A stretch of 64,000 bases of DNA from Edaphobacillus lindanitolerans. GTDB taxonomy: Bacteria; Bacillota; Bacilli; Bacillales_A; Planococcaceae. The stretch spans positions 310,001-374,000 of the forward strand of contig NZ_FTPL01000001.1 in the NCBI RefSeq assembly GCF_900156305.1. Direction: 5' to 3'. How positions within the stretch are numbered: the first letter of the stretch is position 1; the number at the start of each line of letters is the position of its first letter. The notes below the pieces were generated by a model. The model was not told the origin of the DNA. It worked only from the letters and a program-made list of their open reading frames with translations, and did not search any database. This document shows positions 33,889-44,241 of this stretch, one piece after another. A program made the translations under genes and the position numbers.

Positions 33889-35361
33889 TTGTCCCAGCAC
33901 GACACTCCGTTATTTCAAGCGTTGTTAAAACATCGGGACCGGAACCCGGTCCAGTTTCATATACCCGGGCACAAAAAAGGCCGGGGCATGGATCCCGCTT
34001 TCCGTGAGTTTGCGGGAGACAACATCCTGTCGATTGACATGATCAACATCTCGCCCCTCGACGACCTGCATGCCCCGAAAGGCCCCATCCAGGAGGCCCA
34101 GGCATTGGCCGCCGAGGCTTTCGGCGCCGATTACACCTTCTTTTCCGTGCAGGGGACGAGCGGGGCGATCATGACGATGATCCTGAGCGTCTGCGAGCCG
34201 GGCGACAAGATCATCGTGCCGCGGAATGTCCATAAATCCATCATGTCCGCCATTGTCTTCGCCGGAGCGATTCCTGTGTTCATCCATCCGGAAGTGGATC
34301 CGGATCTTGGGATCTCCCACGGAATTTCTGCAGAAGCTGCAGAAAAGGCGCTCGCCGCCCATCCGGATGCAAAAGGCCTCCTCGTCATCAATCCGACCTA
34401 CTACGGGGTATGCGCGGACCTGGAACGGATCGTGGAAATCACCCATTCATACGGCGTGCCCGTACTGGTCGATGAAGCGCACGGCGTCCATATCCATTTC
34501 CATGACCGGCTCCCGGTTTCCGCGATGGCGGCCGGCGCGGATCTGGCCGCCACCTCCGTCCACAAGCTCGGCGGGGCCATGACGCAGGGCTCGGTCCTCA
34601 ATCTGAAAGAAGGCCTCGTCAGCCGCAAGCGCGTCCAGTCGATCTTCTCCATGCTGACGACGACTTCCACTTCCTATCCGATCCTCGCCTCCATCGACTG
34701 TGCACGCAGGCAGCTTGCGGTGGACGGCCGGGAACTGCTCGACGGAACGATCCGGCTCGCCCGCGACACCCGGAAGCGCATCAACAAGATTCCGGGGCTC
34801 TGGTGTCCCGGTCAGGAACTGATCCACAGCTCGGCTTCACATGATACCGATCCGACGAAGCTGCTCATCAGCGTCAAGGATCTGTCCATCACGGGCAGCC
34901 AGGCGGAAGTATGGCTGAGGGAACAGGCGAACATCGAAGTGGAGCTGTCCGACCTGTATAACATCCTCTGCCTCCTGACGATCGGCGACACATCCCGTGA
35001 GACAAATCTGCTGATCAATGCATTGAAGCGGCTGGCCGGGACCTTTGCCCCGGACGGAACCGAACATCCTCCGTTCGTCACACTGCCGGAGATCCCCGCA
35101 CTCGCCCTTTCTCCGAGGGATGCCTTTTACGCGCATACGGAACCTGTCCCGCTGGAAGAGGCGGAAGGACGGATCTCGGCAGAGTTCATCATGGTGTATC
35201 CGCCGGGCATTCCGATTGTCATCCCGGGGGAAATCATCACCCGTGACAACATCGACTATATCCGGATGAACATGAAGGCGGGCCTCCCTGTCCAGGGACC
35301 CGAGGACGACACGATCGGATCGCTTCTCGTCATCCGTGAACAGATGCCGTTCCTTTCCTGA
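33889..35361 (+). CDS. speA: Orn/Lys/Arg decarboxylase family protein (SpeA-type)
   Basis: 490 residues, equal in length to the B. subtilis arginine decarboxylase SpeA. PLP-binding Lys226 lies in ATSVHKLGGA; other family signs are FHIPGHKKG (23-31), QGTSGAIMTM and VLVDEAHGVH. It is a fold-III? no, fold-I aspartate-aminotransferase-type decarboxylase that would make agmatine from arginine, feeding polyamine synthesis; lysine specificity cannot be excluded from sequence alone. The start is a TTG at 33889 with GAGGAGG 8 nt upstream. It has its own promoter and terminator. A polyamine-type transporter lies 14 kb away. Confidence 0.9.
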   Translation: MSQHDTPLFQALLKHRDRNPVQFHIPGHKKGRGMDPAFREFAGDNILSIDMINISPLDDLHAPKGPIQEAQALAAEAFGADYTFFSVQGTSGAIMTMILSVCEPGDKIIVPRNVHKSIMSAIVFAGAIPVFIHPEVDPDLGISHGISAEAAEKALAAHPDAKGLLVINPTYYGVCADLERIVEITHSYGVPVLVDEAHGVHIHFHDRLPVSAMAAGADLAATSVHKLGGAMTQGSVLNLKEGLVSRKRVQSIFSMLTTTSTSYPILASIDCARRQLAVDGRELLDGTIRLARDTRKRINKIPGLWCPGQELIHSSASHDTDPTKLLISVKDLSITGSQAEVWLREQANIEVELSDLYNILCLLTIGDTSRETNLLINALKRLAGTFAPDGTEHPPFVTLPEIPALALSPRDAFYAHTEPVPLEEAEGRISAEFIMVYPPGIPIVIPGEIITRDNIDYIRMNMKAGLPVQGPEDDTIGSLLVIREQMPFLS

Positions 35362-35406
35362 TCGAAGACCCGGATAGCCGCCGGCAAATAGATTTTCACA
35401 AAAAGC

Positions 35407-35458
35407 AAAAAGCAAGGACGATGGCCGATTTCCTGCAGGCCGCCGTCCTTGCTTTTTT
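35407..35458 (+). terminator. Terminator after speA
   Basis: AAAAGCAAGGACG pairs with CGTCCTTGCTTTT across a 23-nt loop that has its own GGCC pairing; a T run follows. Confidence 0.85.
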
Positions 35459-35525
35459 GCTGTGCTTCCATTTATTCCGTGCCTGCCGGTCCGCTCTTTT
35501 TCCGTGCAGGTCCCGGCACGGGAGC

Positions 35526-35542
35526 CTGCATTGAAAATGCAG
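35526..35542. other. Small perfect hairpin downstream of the deacetylase gene
   Basis: CTGCATT-GAA-AATGCAG is a perfect 7-bp inverted repeat about 32 bp past the stop of the minus-strand deacetylase gene. There is no T run, so its function as a terminator is doubtful. Confidence 0.4.
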
Positions 35543-35573
35543 CCCTCTCCCCAATCAGAAACTTGCCCCGTCC

Positions 35574-36452
35574 TCACTTTTCCGGCAGTTTGATCGTCGC
35601 CGGATCGATCAGCGTGTAGCCTTTGTCCCGCAGGCCGTCGATGATCTGCGGCAGGGCTGCGGCTGTCCACTCACGGTCATGCATGAGGAGATTCGCCCCA
35701 TTGTTCAGATATTCGGTGTTCACCATGATGTCTGCCAGCGCCTGGGCATCCATGTATTGCTTTTCCCAGTCGTACCCGTATGTCCAGTTCATGATGAGCA
35801 TGCCTTCCTCTTCTGCAAGCTGCCGGCTGAAGTCCGTGTTCGAGCCGAACGGGGCACGGAAGAACCGCGGCTTTTCGCCGATGACCGATTCGACGATTTC
35901 ATTGACGCCCAGAATCTCTTCACGCTGCTGTTCTTCGGTCAGCCCCTTCAGATCCGCATGGGTCATCGTATGGTTTCCTATCGGAAAGCCCATGTCATGG
36001 ATTTCCTTCAGCATTTCCTTCCCGGCATCCGTGTCCAGGAAATGCCCGTTGACGAAGAAGATCGCGGGTGCATCTTTCTCGGAAAGCGTCTTCGCCAATT
36101 CAAGTGCATGCTTGTCCGGTGCATCGTCAAACGTCAGGAGCGCCGCCTTCGGTTCGGCATCGCCGATCGGCGAGAATGCCCATGTCGCTTCATTCAGTTC
36201 ATAGAGCGGGCCGGCCGGCTCTGTCTCCTCCTCCTCCGGAGCGGCTTCCTCCTCATCGGCGTCTGTCCCGGCTTCGTTTCCTTCCGGGTCCCCGGTTTCC
36301 CCGTCTTCTGTTCCGGTCTCCGTCTGACCGCCGGCCGGGATGGTCTCCCCTTCGTCAGAGTCTCCGGAATCTCCGGCCTTGCCCTCGCCGCAGGCTCCAA
36401 GGAGCAGCACCGCGGCGAATGCTATGTACGCCATCCATTTCAGCTTTCTCAT
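35574..36452 (-). CDS. Polysaccharide deacetylase lipoprotein (NodB domain)
   Basis: 292 residues. The lipobox LLGAC makes Cys21 the lipidated residue. A very acidic, low-complexity linker (residues 25-80, rich in Glu, Asp, Gly, Thr) separates it from a NodB domain with LTFDDAP (Asp109, Asp110), GNHTMTH (His161, His165) and RAPFGSN. This is a metal-dependent deacetylase of carbohydrate esterase family 4, anchored on the outer face of the membrane. Peptidoglycan N-acetyl groups are the likely target, but chitin or another polymer is possible. AGGGAGAGGTG precedes the ATG. It is a single gene. Confidence 0.9.
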   Translation of the reverse strand: MRKLKWMAYIAFAAVLLLGACGEGKAGDSGDSDEGETIPAGGQTETGTEDGETGDPEGNEAGTDADEEEAAPEEEETEPAGPLYELNEATWAFSPIGDAEPKAALLTFDDAPDKHALELAKTLSEKDAPAIFFVNGHFLDTDAGKEMLKEIHDMGFPIGNHTMTHADLKGLTEEQQREEILGVNEIVESVIGEKPRFFRAPFGSNTDFSRQLAEEEGMLIMNWTYGYDWEKQYMDAQALADIMVNTEYLNNGANLLMHDREWTAAALPQIIDGLRDKGYTLIDPATIKLPEK

Positions 36453-36603
36453 CTAGACCACCTCTCCCTTCGAATTTCCAGTCTATCATGCTAGAACCCG
36501 CTCCCGCAATTCACCCGGGATGCCGTGAAGCGGCGGATTCTTCTGTTCTTCGCATGTCCCTTACTCGTCCATCCTCCGGTACCCGACCTCCGGAGAAAAA
36601 GAA

Positions 36604-36647
36604 AAAGGGCTGCCCGTCTGGCCGGATCGGCTTTCGGGCAGCCCTTT
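36604..36647 (-). terminator. Terminator after pdhABCD
   Basis: AAAGGGCTGCCCG pairs perfectly with CGGGCAGCCCTTT across 18 nt. On the minus strand TTTCTTTTT follows. Confidence 0.9.
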
Positions 36648-36659
36648 GATGGACCGAGA

Positions 36660-38069
36660 TTATTTCAGGATGTGGATCGGCGATCCGAGGACGACTTCCG
36701 CCGCTTCCATCGAGATTTCACCGAGTGTCGGGTGGGCATGGATCGTCATGGCGATGTCTTCCACCGTCATCCCTGCCTCGATGGCTAGGCCGAGTTCCGC
36801 GATCATGTCGGATGCGCCGGTACCGACGATCTGTGCTCCGAGAAGGAGACCGTCTTCCTTGCGTGCGACAAGCTTCACGAAGCCGTCGGTTGCATCAAGC
36901 GCAAGCGCACGGCCGTTTGCGCCGAACGGGAATTTGCCCGCCGTCACTTCGTAGCCTTCGTCTTTCGCCTGCTGCTCGTTCAGACCGACCACTGCAAGTT
37001 CCGGATCTGTGAAGCAGACAGCCGGGATTGCCATGTAGTCGACTTCGGCTTTTTCGCCGGCAATCGCTTCAGCGGCGATCTTGCCTTCGTAGGAAGCCTT
37101 GTGTGCAAGCTGTGGACCTGCAACGATGTCGCCGATGGCGAAGATGCTCGGCACGCTTGTGCGGCCCTGGCGGTCGACTTCGATCAGACCTCTTTCGCCC
37201 ATCTTCACGCCTGCTTCTTCGAGGCCCATTTCATCGGTGTTCGGACGGCGTCCGACCGTCACGAGCACGTAATCGGCTTCGATCTTCTTCTCTTCTCCGC
37301 CGGCTTCGTATGTGACCGTTACGCCGTTGTCCGTTTCTTCGGCGCCTTTTGCCATGGCGCCCGTCACGATTTCAACGCCTTTTTTCTTGAGGCCTTTTTT
37401 GACGATCTGCGTCATTTGCTTTTCGAATCCGGCAAGGATGTCTTTCGCGCCTTCGAGGATCGTCACTTCGGAACCGAGGTTGGCATATGCAGAGCCAAGC
37501 TCCGTGCCGATGTAGCCGCCGCCGATGACGACCAGCTTGCCCGGCACCTCTTCGAGGGAAAGCGCACCGGTCGAATCGATGACCCGCTTGGAGAATTTGA
37601 AGGACGGAATTTCAACCGGGCGGGATCCGGTTGCCAGGATCACGTTGTTGAATTTATAAGTCTGGGCGGATTTATCATCCATAACCCGTACCGTATGGGC
37701 ATCGACAAAATAAGCCTCGCCCTTCACGATTTCTACCTTGTTGCCTTTCAGGAGGCCTTCGACACCGCCGGTCAGTTTCTTGACGACGTTGTTTTTGAAT
37801 TCCTGGGCTTTGGAGAAGTCGATTTTCGCTTCGGAAGTCGTGATGCCCATATCGTCGGAGCCTTTTGCTTCAACGAAGCGGTGGCCGACGGAGATGAGGG
37901 CTTTCGACGGGATGCAGCCGACGTTCAGACAAACGCCGCCAAGGCTTCCTCTTTCCACGATCGTCACTTTCTGGCCCATCTGCGCGGCACGGATGGCCGC
38001 TACATATCCTCCCGGGCCCGAACCGATGACGAGCGTATCCGTTTCAATTGGAAAATCACCTACTACCAT
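36660..38069 (-). CDS. pdhD: Dihydrolipoyl dehydrogenase (E3 of pyruvate dehydrogenase)
   Basis: 469 residues with the FAD-binding [15 protein letters not shown], the redox-active disulphide [15 protein letters not shown] (near residues 45-58), a second nucleotide-binding site [13 protein letters not shown] for NAD and the C-terminal HAHPTLGE catalytic His-Glu. It reoxidises dihydrolipoamide on E2. GGAGGCG lies 9 nt before the ATG and overlaps the pdhC stop region. It is the last gene of pdhABCD and may also serve other 2-oxoacid dehydrogenases. Confidence 0.98.
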   Translation of the reverse strand: MVVGDFPIETDTLVIGSGPGGYVAAIRAAQMGQKVTIVERGSLGGVCLNVGCIPSKALISVGHRFVEAKGSDDMGITTSEAKIDFSKAQEFKNNVVKKLTGGVEGLLKGNKVEIVKGEAYFVDAHTVRVMDDKSAQTYKFNNVILATGSRPVEIPSFKFSKRVIDSTGALSLEEVPGKLVVIGGGYIGTELGSAYANLGSEVTILEGAKDILAGFEKQMTQIVKKGLKKKGVEIVTGAMAKGAEETDNGVTVTYEAGGEEKKIEADYVLVTVGRRPNTDEMGLEEAGVKMGERGLIEVDRQGRTSVPSIFAIGDIVAGPQLAHKASYEGKIAAEAIAGEKAEVDYMAIPAVCFTDPELAVVGLNEQQAKDEGYEVTAGKFPFGANGRALALDATDGFVKLVARKEDGLLLGAQIVGTGASDMIAELGLAIEAGMTVEDIAMTIHAHPTLGEISMEAAEVVLGSPIHILK

Positions 38070-38073
38070 TGTT

Positions 38074-39414
38074 TTACGCCTCCATTAGTAAAAGTTCCGG
38101 ATTTGCGAGCAGCTTCTTGATATGGTTCAGCGCCTGCTGTGCCGTGACGCCGTCGATCATCCGGTGATCATAGCTCAATGACAATGCTAACATAGGAGCG
38201 GCCTGGATTTCACCATTTTTGACGACAGGTTTCTCCGCAATCCGACCGATTCCGAGGATCGCCACTTCCGGATGGTTGATGACCGGAGTGAACCACTGTC
38301 CGTTTGCCGAACCGAGATTCGAGATGGAGATGGAGCCGCCCTTCATTTCATTCGGGGCAAGCTTGCCGTCGCGGGCCTTTGCGGCCAGCTGGTTGATCTC
38401 GTCAGACACGGCAAACACCGATTTGCGGTCTGCGTGCTTGATGACCGGGACGAGAAGCCCGCGGTCCGTGTCCGCTGCGATACCGATGTTGTAGTAATGC
38501 TTCTGGATGACCTCTTCTGTGTTGTCGTCATACGATACATTAAGCTGCGGATATTTCCGGAGCGTGGAAACGAGCGCCTTGACGACATATGGAAGGTAGG
38601 TCAGCTTGATGCCTTCTTCTGCCGCAATTTCCTTGAACTTGCGGCGGTGTTCGACCAGTGCCGTGACATCCACTTCGTCCAGGTGCGTGACGTGGGGTGC
38701 CGTATGTTTGGAATTGACCATCGCCTTCGCGATCGCCTTGCGGATCGGGGAGATCTTCTCCCGGGTTTCCGGGAAATCCCCTTCCGGTGCGGCCTGCGCA
38801 GCAGCCGGCTGCTGTTTTTGTGCCTCTTGTTGAGGGGTTGCCGTTTGTGCTTCCTGTGCCGGCGCTTCCGCCTGCTGCTTCTGTCCGCCGTTCACGAACG
38901 CATCGATGTCTTCTTTCAGGACACGGCCGTTTTTGCCGCTTCCCTGCACTTCCTGGATGGCCACGTTGTTCTCACGGGCATATTTGCGCACGGACGGCAT
39001 GGCGATGACCCGGCGGCCGTCCGCTTCTTTCCCGGCGGACTGGGCCGGAGCGGAAGGGACGCCTTCTTCCTTCTTGCCTTTCGGCGCCTCGTCCTTTTCC
39101 ACATCCTGTCCGGATTCCAGCGTCGACTGAACCTGGGATTCAGTTTCTTCTGTTCCGGAATCTTCGTCCTCGTGGTCCGGGGAGTCGATCCGGATGATCA
39201 CATCACCGACGACCGCAACTTCCCCTTCCTGGACGAGGACTTCCAGAACCGTACCGCCGACTGGAGACGGAATTTCAACGACAGCCTTGTCGTTCTGGAT
39301 TTCGCAGAGCGTGTCGTCTTCCTGGAGCGTGTCTCCCTTTCCGACGAACCACTTTACGATTTCTCCTTCATGGATCCCTTCACCGATGTCCGGCAACCGA
39401 AATTCATAAGCCAC
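38074..39414 (-). CDS. pdhC: Dihydrolipoamide acetyltransferase (E2 of pyruvate dehydrogenase)
   Basis: 446 residues from the GTG at 39414, chosen because it gives [13 protein letters not shown], the family N-terminus, and lies 9 nt after AAGGAAGG. It has one lipoyl domain (1-80) with the lipoyl-lysine in NDKAVVE, an acidic/Gln-Ala-rich linker, a peripheral-subunit-binding domain ([14 protein letters not shown], near 118-150), a second Ala-Gln-rich linker ([18 protein letters not shown]) and a catalytic domain with [11 protein letters not shown]. It transfers acetyl groups to CoA and forms the core of the complex. Confidence 0.97.
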   Translation of the reverse strand: MAYEFRLPDIGEGIHEGEIVKWFVGKGDTLQEDDTLCEIQNDKAVVEIPSPVGGTVLEVLVQEGEVAVVGDVIIRIDSPDHEDEDSGTEETESQVQSTLESGQDVEKDEAPKGKKEEGVPSAPAQSAGKEADGRRVIAMPSVRKYARENNVAIQEVQGSGKNGRVLKEDIDAFVNGGQKQQAEAPAQEAQTATPQQEAQKQQPAAAQAAPEGDFPETREKISPIRKAIAKAMVNSKHTAPHVTHLDEVDVTALVEHRRKFKEIAAEEGIKLTYLPYVVKALVSTLRKYPQLNVSYDDNTEEVIQKHYYNIGIAADTDRGLLVPVIKHADRKSVFAVSDEINQLAAKARDGKLAPNEMKGGSISISNLGSANGQWFTPVINHPEVAILGIGRIAEKPVVKNGEIQAAPMLALSLSYDHRMIDGVTAQQALNHIKKLLANPELLLMEA

Positions 39415-39442
39415 GCCTCTCACCCTTCCTTTCTATTCATTA

Positions 39443-40420
39443 TCAAAATTCAAGAACTTGCTTGGCAGTTTCCGCGATGTCGTTTGCATCCGGCAGCCAT
39501 GTATTTTCGCCTTGCGCATATGGATAGATCGTGTCCGGCGCCGTCACGCGGAGGACAGGTGCCTCCAGGCTGAGGATGGCGCGCTCCGTGATCTCTGCAA
39601 CGACCGTTGCCGCCACACCCGCCTGGCGCTGGGCTTCCTGGACGACGATCGCACGGTTCGTCTTTTCGACTGAAGCGATGATCGTGTCGATGTCCAGCGG
39701 CTGGACGGTGCGGAGGTCGACCACTTCCACGGAATGGCCTTCCTTCTCGAGCGCTTCCGCCGCTTTCAGGCTTTCGCGGACCATTGCGCCGTATGCGAAG
39801 ATGGACAGGTCCGTGCCTTCACGCTTTACGCCGGCCTTTCCGAGCGGAATGGTGTACTCTTCTTCAGGCACTTCTTCACGGAACGAACGGTATAGTTTCA
39901 TGTGCTCGAGATAGATGACCGGATCCTCGTCGCGGATCGCGGAAATGAGCAGGCCTTTCGCATCGTATGGTCCGGACGGGATGACCACTTTCAGTCCCGG
40001 CTGCTGGGCCATGAGCCCTTCCAGGCTGTCAGCGTGCATTTCAGGTGTTGCGACCCCGCCGCCGAACGGTGAACGGATCGTCACCGGTGCATGAAAATGG
40101 CCGGCAGTACGGAAGCTCAGCCGTGCCAGCTGACCGCTGATGGAATCCATCACTTCATAGACGAAACCGAAGAACTGGATTTCCGGAACCGGACGGAACC
40201 CTTGCATGGCAAGGCCGACCGTCAGGCCGCCGATCCCCGATTCCGCAAGCGGCGTGTCGAATACGCGGTCTTCGCCGAACTCTTTCTGGAGGCCTTCCGT
40301 GGCGCGGAAGACGCCGCCGTTGACCCCGACGTCCTCACCAAAGACGAGGACATTCTCATCATTTTTGAGCTCAGTACGGAGGGCATCCGTAATGGCCTGG
40401 ATCATCGTCATTTGTGCCAT
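39443..40420 (-). CDS. pdhB: Pyruvate dehydrogenase E1 component, beta subunit
   Basis: 325 residues, start [20 protein letters not shown]. The transketolase pyrimidine-binding domain comes first ([20 protein letters not shown]), followed by the C-terminal domain ([27 protein letters not shown], split here over about 30 residues). With PdhA it forms the thiamine-diphosphate E1 that decarboxylates pyruvate. It begins 3 nt after the pdhA stop. Confidence 0.97.
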   Translation of the reverse strand: MAQMTMIQAITDALRTELKNDENVLVFGEDVGVNGGVFRATEGLQKEFGEDRVFDTPLAESGIGGLTVGLAMQGFRPVPEIQFFGFVYEVMDSISGQLARLSFRTAGHFHAPVTIRSPFGGGVATPEMHADSLEGLMAQQPGLKVVIPSGPYDAKGLLISAIRDEDPVIYLEHMKLYRSFREEVPEEEYTIPLGKAGVKREGTDLSIFAYGAMVRESLKAAEALEKEGHSVEVVDLRTVQPLDIDTIIASVEKTNRAIVVQEAQRQAGVAATVVAEITERAILSLEAPVLRVTAPDTIYPYAQGENTWLPDANDIAETAKQVLEF

Positions 40421-40423
40421 CGG

Positions 40424-41575
<1,152 letters not shown>

Positions 41576-41606
41576 TCATGCAGGTAGTACAACTTCTCAC
41601 CTGTGA

Positions 41607-41635
41607 ATTATACAAGAACGGAAAAGTCCGGTCAA
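41607..41635 (-). promoter_or_regulatory. SigA promoter of pdhABCD
   Basis: On the minus strand TTGACC (41630-41635), 17 bp, TATAAT (41607-41612). The leader to the pdhA ATG is about 60 nt. Confidence 0.88.
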
Positions 41636-41645
41636 TGCAACGATT

Positions 41646-41659
41646 TGAAAGCGCTTTTA
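41646..41659. promoter_or_regulatory. cre-like CcpA site upstream of pdhA
   Basis: TGAAAGCGCTTTTA fits the catabolite-responsive-element consensus TGWAANCGNTNWCA except at one end position. Its centre lies about 52 bp before the expected pdh start site, upstream of the -35 box. That position fits activation rather than roadblock repression. Confidence 0.7.
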
Positions 41660-41701
41660 GTATTAGTACACCCTCTGCTGTATCGCAAACTGTATTAATA
41701 C
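41660..41701. promoter_or_regulatory. Pair of GTATTA(G/A)TAC near-palindromes upstream of pdhA
   Basis: GTATTAGTAC at 41660-41669 and the perfect palindrome GTATTAATAC at 41692-41701 begin 32 bp apart, about three helical turns. The first abuts the cre-like site. This may be a two-site operator for an unidentified regulator. The rest of the 363-bp interval between pdhA and ykyA holds only the pdh promoter and the ykyA terminator. Confidence 0.5.
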
Positions 41702-41862
41702 ATGAGCTTCAATTGTACCAGCGATTCATATTCATTCCTTCTCCACCTTTCCTCTTTCCCCTTTGCCCATGCGCGGAAACCAGTACGGCCTGTCCGGAGC
41801 GAGCCCGCTTCCGGCATCTCTGCCAGTTCGCCGGAATCTGCGCAGGGACACTCCGGCAAAAG

Positions 41863-41888
41863 AAAAAAGGAACGCCTGAGCGTTCCTT
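41863..41888 (-). terminator. Terminator after ykyA
   Basis: AAGGAACGC pairs with GCGTTCCTT around CTGA; on the minus strand TTTTCTTTT follows. Confidence 0.85.
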
Positions 41889-41902
41889 CGTCGTCATTCT
41901 GT

Positions 41903-42547
41903 TCATTTTGAGTCGTTCGCATCCAAGACGTCAAAAGCCTTTGCCTTCAATTCATTCAACCGCTCCGTCGCCTGGTTGAATTCACTCAGCGCAGCGCGGA
42001 CCTCCGAATGTTTTGCATTCACCTGATCGGCCTGTTCCTGGATCTCTTTGAAATCCGCCTTCTCATCCGTCAGCATTCCGTACAGCTTTTTCTGAAGATC
42101 CGCCGCTTCCCTGTAAAGTGACGAGTAGTCGTTCTGTGCGGCATAGCGGCTCTCCATAGCTTCCTTCAGCTCACCGACGGCCTTCTCCGCGTTTTTGTCG
42201 TCCGTCTTCACATCGTCGAGACCCGACAGCTTTTTCTCTGCATTGGCGACGGATTCATCTCCCTGATCCAGCAGGGAAAGCCGCTTGCCGACGGATTCAT
42301 CCGCTTCCTTGACCATCGCGGAAAGTTTTTCGGAATCCTCTTTTGAAAGTTCCATCATCGATTTGAACAGGTCGAACTCCTTCTTCTCCAGGCCCGCCAT
42401 GTCTTCCTGCGCCTCCAGGAACGGCTTTTCCTCGTCCTGGATGCCGGTCACCGCCCCGGCCAGCCGGTCCTGGGCGGATGACCCGAACGAACAGGCGGAC
42501 AGGAGCAGTGCAGCAGCAAGTGCCGCTACGGCAATCTTCTGTTTCAT
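41903..42547 (-). CDS. ykyA: YkyA family lipoprotein
   Basis: 214 residues from the ATG at 42547 with GGGAGG upstream; the longer in-frame extension has no ribosome-binding site and would bury the signal. The lipobox LLSAC makes Cys19 the lipidated residue. The remainder is almost entirely charged helix, probably coiled coil, as in the YkyA family, which was once described as a putative cell-wall binding lipoprotein. It sits in the conserved def-ykyA-pdh order. It has its own promoter and terminator. Confidence 0.88.
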   Translation of the reverse strand: MKQKIAVAALAAALLLSACSFGSSAQDRLAGAVTGIQDEEKPFLEAQEDMAGLEKKEFDLFKSMMELSKEDSEKLSAMVKEADESVGKRLSLLDQGDESVANAEKKLSGLDDVKTDDKNAEKAVGELKEAMESRYAAQNDYSSLYREAADLQKKLYGMLTDEKADFKEIQEQADQVNAKHSEVRAALSEFNQATERLNELKAKAFDVLDANDSK

Positions 42548-42581
42548 CCTCTCAATCCTCCCGTTCTGCAATTCTACTTTT

Positions 42582-42610
42582 ACTATATTAGGAGTGTCGG
42601 GTGTTTTCAA
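42582..42610 (-). promoter_or_regulatory. Promoter of ykyA
   Basis: On the minus strand TTGAAA (42605-42610), 17 bp, TATAGT (42582-42587). Confidence 0.75.
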
Positions 42611-42629
42611 TGAAATGGGGCATTTTTAT

Positions 42630-42658
42630 TTCACGCATGCCCTTTCCATGTATATACT
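42630..42658 (+). promoter_or_regulatory. Promoter of def
   Basis: TTCACG (42630-42635), 17 bp, TATACT (42653-42658), about 38 nt before the def start. The -35 is weak. Confidence 0.55.
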
Positions 42659-42696
42659 TGAAGTAAAGTCAAGATGCACGAAAGGAAGTCTGCACG

Positions 42697-43257
42697 ATGA
42701 TTACGATGGATCAGATTGTCAGGGAAGGCCATCCGGCGCTCCGCAAAAGAGCGGAAGAAATGACATTCCCTCTGACCGAAGAAGAAAAAGAAACCGCACG
42801 GCAAATGCTCGAGTTTCTGAAAAACAGCCAGAACCCCGAGCTGTCCGAAAAATACGGACTGCGGCCGGGTATCGGGCTTGCCGCGAACCAGATCGCCTTG
42901 CCGAAGCGAATGTTCGCCATCCACATCGTCGATGAAGGAAGCGAGCCGGTCAGTTTCGTCATCGTGAATCCGAAGATCGCCAGCCATTCCGGCGCCAGGT
43001 CATTTCTTCCCGGCGGCGAGGGATGCCTCTCCGTCGACCGCGAAGTGCCCGGTTTTGTGCCGAGGTACGCAAAAGTGACGGTCAAGGGATTCACCCCCGA
43101 CGGTGAGCCGATCAAGCGACGGCTGAAAGGGCTGCCCGCCATCGCATTCCAGCATGAGCTCGACCACCTGAACGGCGTCTTGTTCTACGACCACATCGAT
43201 CCCGACGATCCGTTCAGGGATTATCCGGATGCCCGCCCGGTCGGGGACGGCGAATAA
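42697..43257 (+). CDS. def: Peptide deformylase
   Basis: 186 residues, the length of the Gram-positive type 2 deformylase (YkrB/DefB). The three motifs are GIGLAANQ (58-65), EGCLS (108-112, metal ligand Cys110) and QHELDHLNG (His153, Glu154, His157). It removes the formyl group from nascent proteins. AAGGAAG lies 9 nt before the ATG. It is divergent from ykyA and convergent with ykrA across a shared terminator. Confidence 0.97.
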   Translation: MITMDQIVREGHPALRKRAEEMTFPLTEEEKETARQMLEFLKNSQNPELSEKYGLRPGIGLAANQIALPKRMFAIHIVDEGSEPVSFVIVNPKIASHSGARSFLPGGEGCLSVDREVPGFVPRYAKVTVKGFTPDGEPIKRRLKGLPAIAFQHELDHLNGVLFYDHIDPDDPFRDYPDARPVGDGE

Positions 43258-43262
43258 ACTTA

Positions 43263-43299
43263 AAAGGCAAGAGGACGCTGCCGCGCCTCTTGCCTTTTC
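43263..43299. terminator. Bidirectional terminator between def and ykrA
   Basis: AAAAGGCAAGAGG (43263-43275) pairs perfectly with CCTCTTGCCTTTT (43287-43299). Confidence 0.92.
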
Positions 43300-43310
43300 T
43301 CGTTCTGCCT

Positions 43311-44081
43311 TCAGACGAGCCCGAGTTCATCCAGGATGCGGGCGATCCCGTCTTCCGAAACATCTCCGGCCACGTAGTCAGCGAGCTTCTTCACTTCTTC
43401 ATGCCCGTTGCCCATTGCCACGCCGATGCCCGCCGCTTTCAGCATCTCCCGGTCATTCAGCCCGTCCCCGAATGCGACGGCGTCTTCCATTGTCAGTCCC
43501 TCCCGCTCAAGGATGAACTCCATACCGGCGGCTTTCGATCCCCCTGACGGAAGGATATCGCAGCACATCCGCTGCCAACGGACGAACTCCATTCCGGGCA
43601 GCGCTTCCCGGTAATCCTCTTCCTCCTCTTCACCGCAGAACAGAAGCACCTGGTTCACCGGATGATTCTTGTAAAAATCCTCGTCCACTCTCGGGTAGCG
43701 GAGCTTCAGCGTGTCGAGGCTTTCCCGGACATGCGGGTGCCCTTCGCCGGAAGCGACCATCTCTTTTTCATCCATGTACACGAGCGGATGCCCCTTCCGG
43801 TCGGCCATCTCCTTCACCCGGCTGAGCAGTTCCGGCGAATGGACGCCGCTGTGCACCCTCTCGCCCCGGTGCACGACATACTGTCCGTTGAAGCAGACAT
43901 ATGTATCAATCCCGAGCGCCTCCAACACCGGCTGTACCATGAACGGGGCCCTCCCGGTTGCAATCGCGATCAGATGCCCATTTTCCCGGGCCGCTAAAAT
44001 CGCCTTTTTTGCCGAGGCCGGCAGCCTTTTTTCGTGGTCGTAGAGCGTTCCATCAATATCGAAGAATAAAATTTTACCCAT
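43311..44081 (-). CDS. ykrA: Cof-type HAD-IIB family phosphatase (YkrA)
   Basis: 256 residues. HAD motif I is FFDIDGTLYD (Asp8, Asp10), motif II is IATGRAP, the Lys motif is in SGGSKAAGMEFI and the final acidic motif is AFGDGLNDREML. The large cap makes it subfamily IIB, which usually acts on sugar phosphates, FMN or other small phosphates; the substrate is unknown. AAGGAGGAG precedes the ATG. It has the conserved position between def and rpoY. Confidence 0.92.
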   Translation of the reverse strand: MGKILFFDIDGTLYDHEKRLPASAKKAILAARENGHLIAIATGRAPFMVQPVLEALGIDTYVCFNGQYVVHRGERVHSGVHSPELLSRVKEMADRKGHPLVYMDEKEMVASGEGHPHVRESLDTLKLRYPRVDEDFYKNHPVNQVLLFCGEEEEEDYREALPGMEFVRWQRMCCDILPSGGSKAAGMEFILEREGLTMEDAVAFGDGLNDREMLKAAGIGVAMGNGHEEVKKLADYVAGDVSEDGIARILDELGLV

Positions 44082-44114
44082 GCGGATCTCCTCCTTTTAA
44101 ATATAAAAAACTAC

Positions 44115-44143
44115 TTGACAGAACATTCGATCTTGCATATAAT
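44115..44143 (+). promoter_or_regulatory. Perfect consensus SigA promoter upstream of a 23-codon ORF
   Basis: TTGACA (44115-44120), 17 bp, TATAAT (44138-44143). The expected start of transcription near 44150 falls at the Shine-Dalgarno of the small ORF, so the 5' leader would be only about 14 nt. Confidence 0.9.
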
Positions 44144-44163
44144 GAGGACAAGGAGTGATTGCC

Positions 44164-44235
44164 ATGCTTAAACGCCTGAAGCGCAGATGGTTGGAACGGC
44201 TCAATGGCATCCTCGGCAAAAAGTCCATTGCATGA
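44164..44235 (+). CDS. Small cationic peptide ORF (23 residues)
   Basis: ATG at 44164 to TGA at 44233-44235, encoding a peptide that begins MLKRLKRRWLERLNG. Eight Lys/Arg and one Glu give a net charge near +7, and Leu2, Leu5, Trp9, Leu13, Ile16 and Leu17 would line one side of a helix. AAGGAG lies 8 nt before the start. A perfect promoter stands upstream and a terminator downstream, giving a transcript of about 120 nt between ykrA and rpoY. It may be a small membrane or toxic peptide, a leader peptide or part of a small RNA. I do not recognise it. Confidence 0.6.
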   Translation: MLKRLKRRWLERLNGILGKKSIA

Positions 44236-44241
44236 TGACTC

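Noticed and set aside
36453-36603. Possible small genes between the deacetylase gene and the pdh terminator
   Set aside because: Short frames lack ribosome-binding sites and recognisable products.
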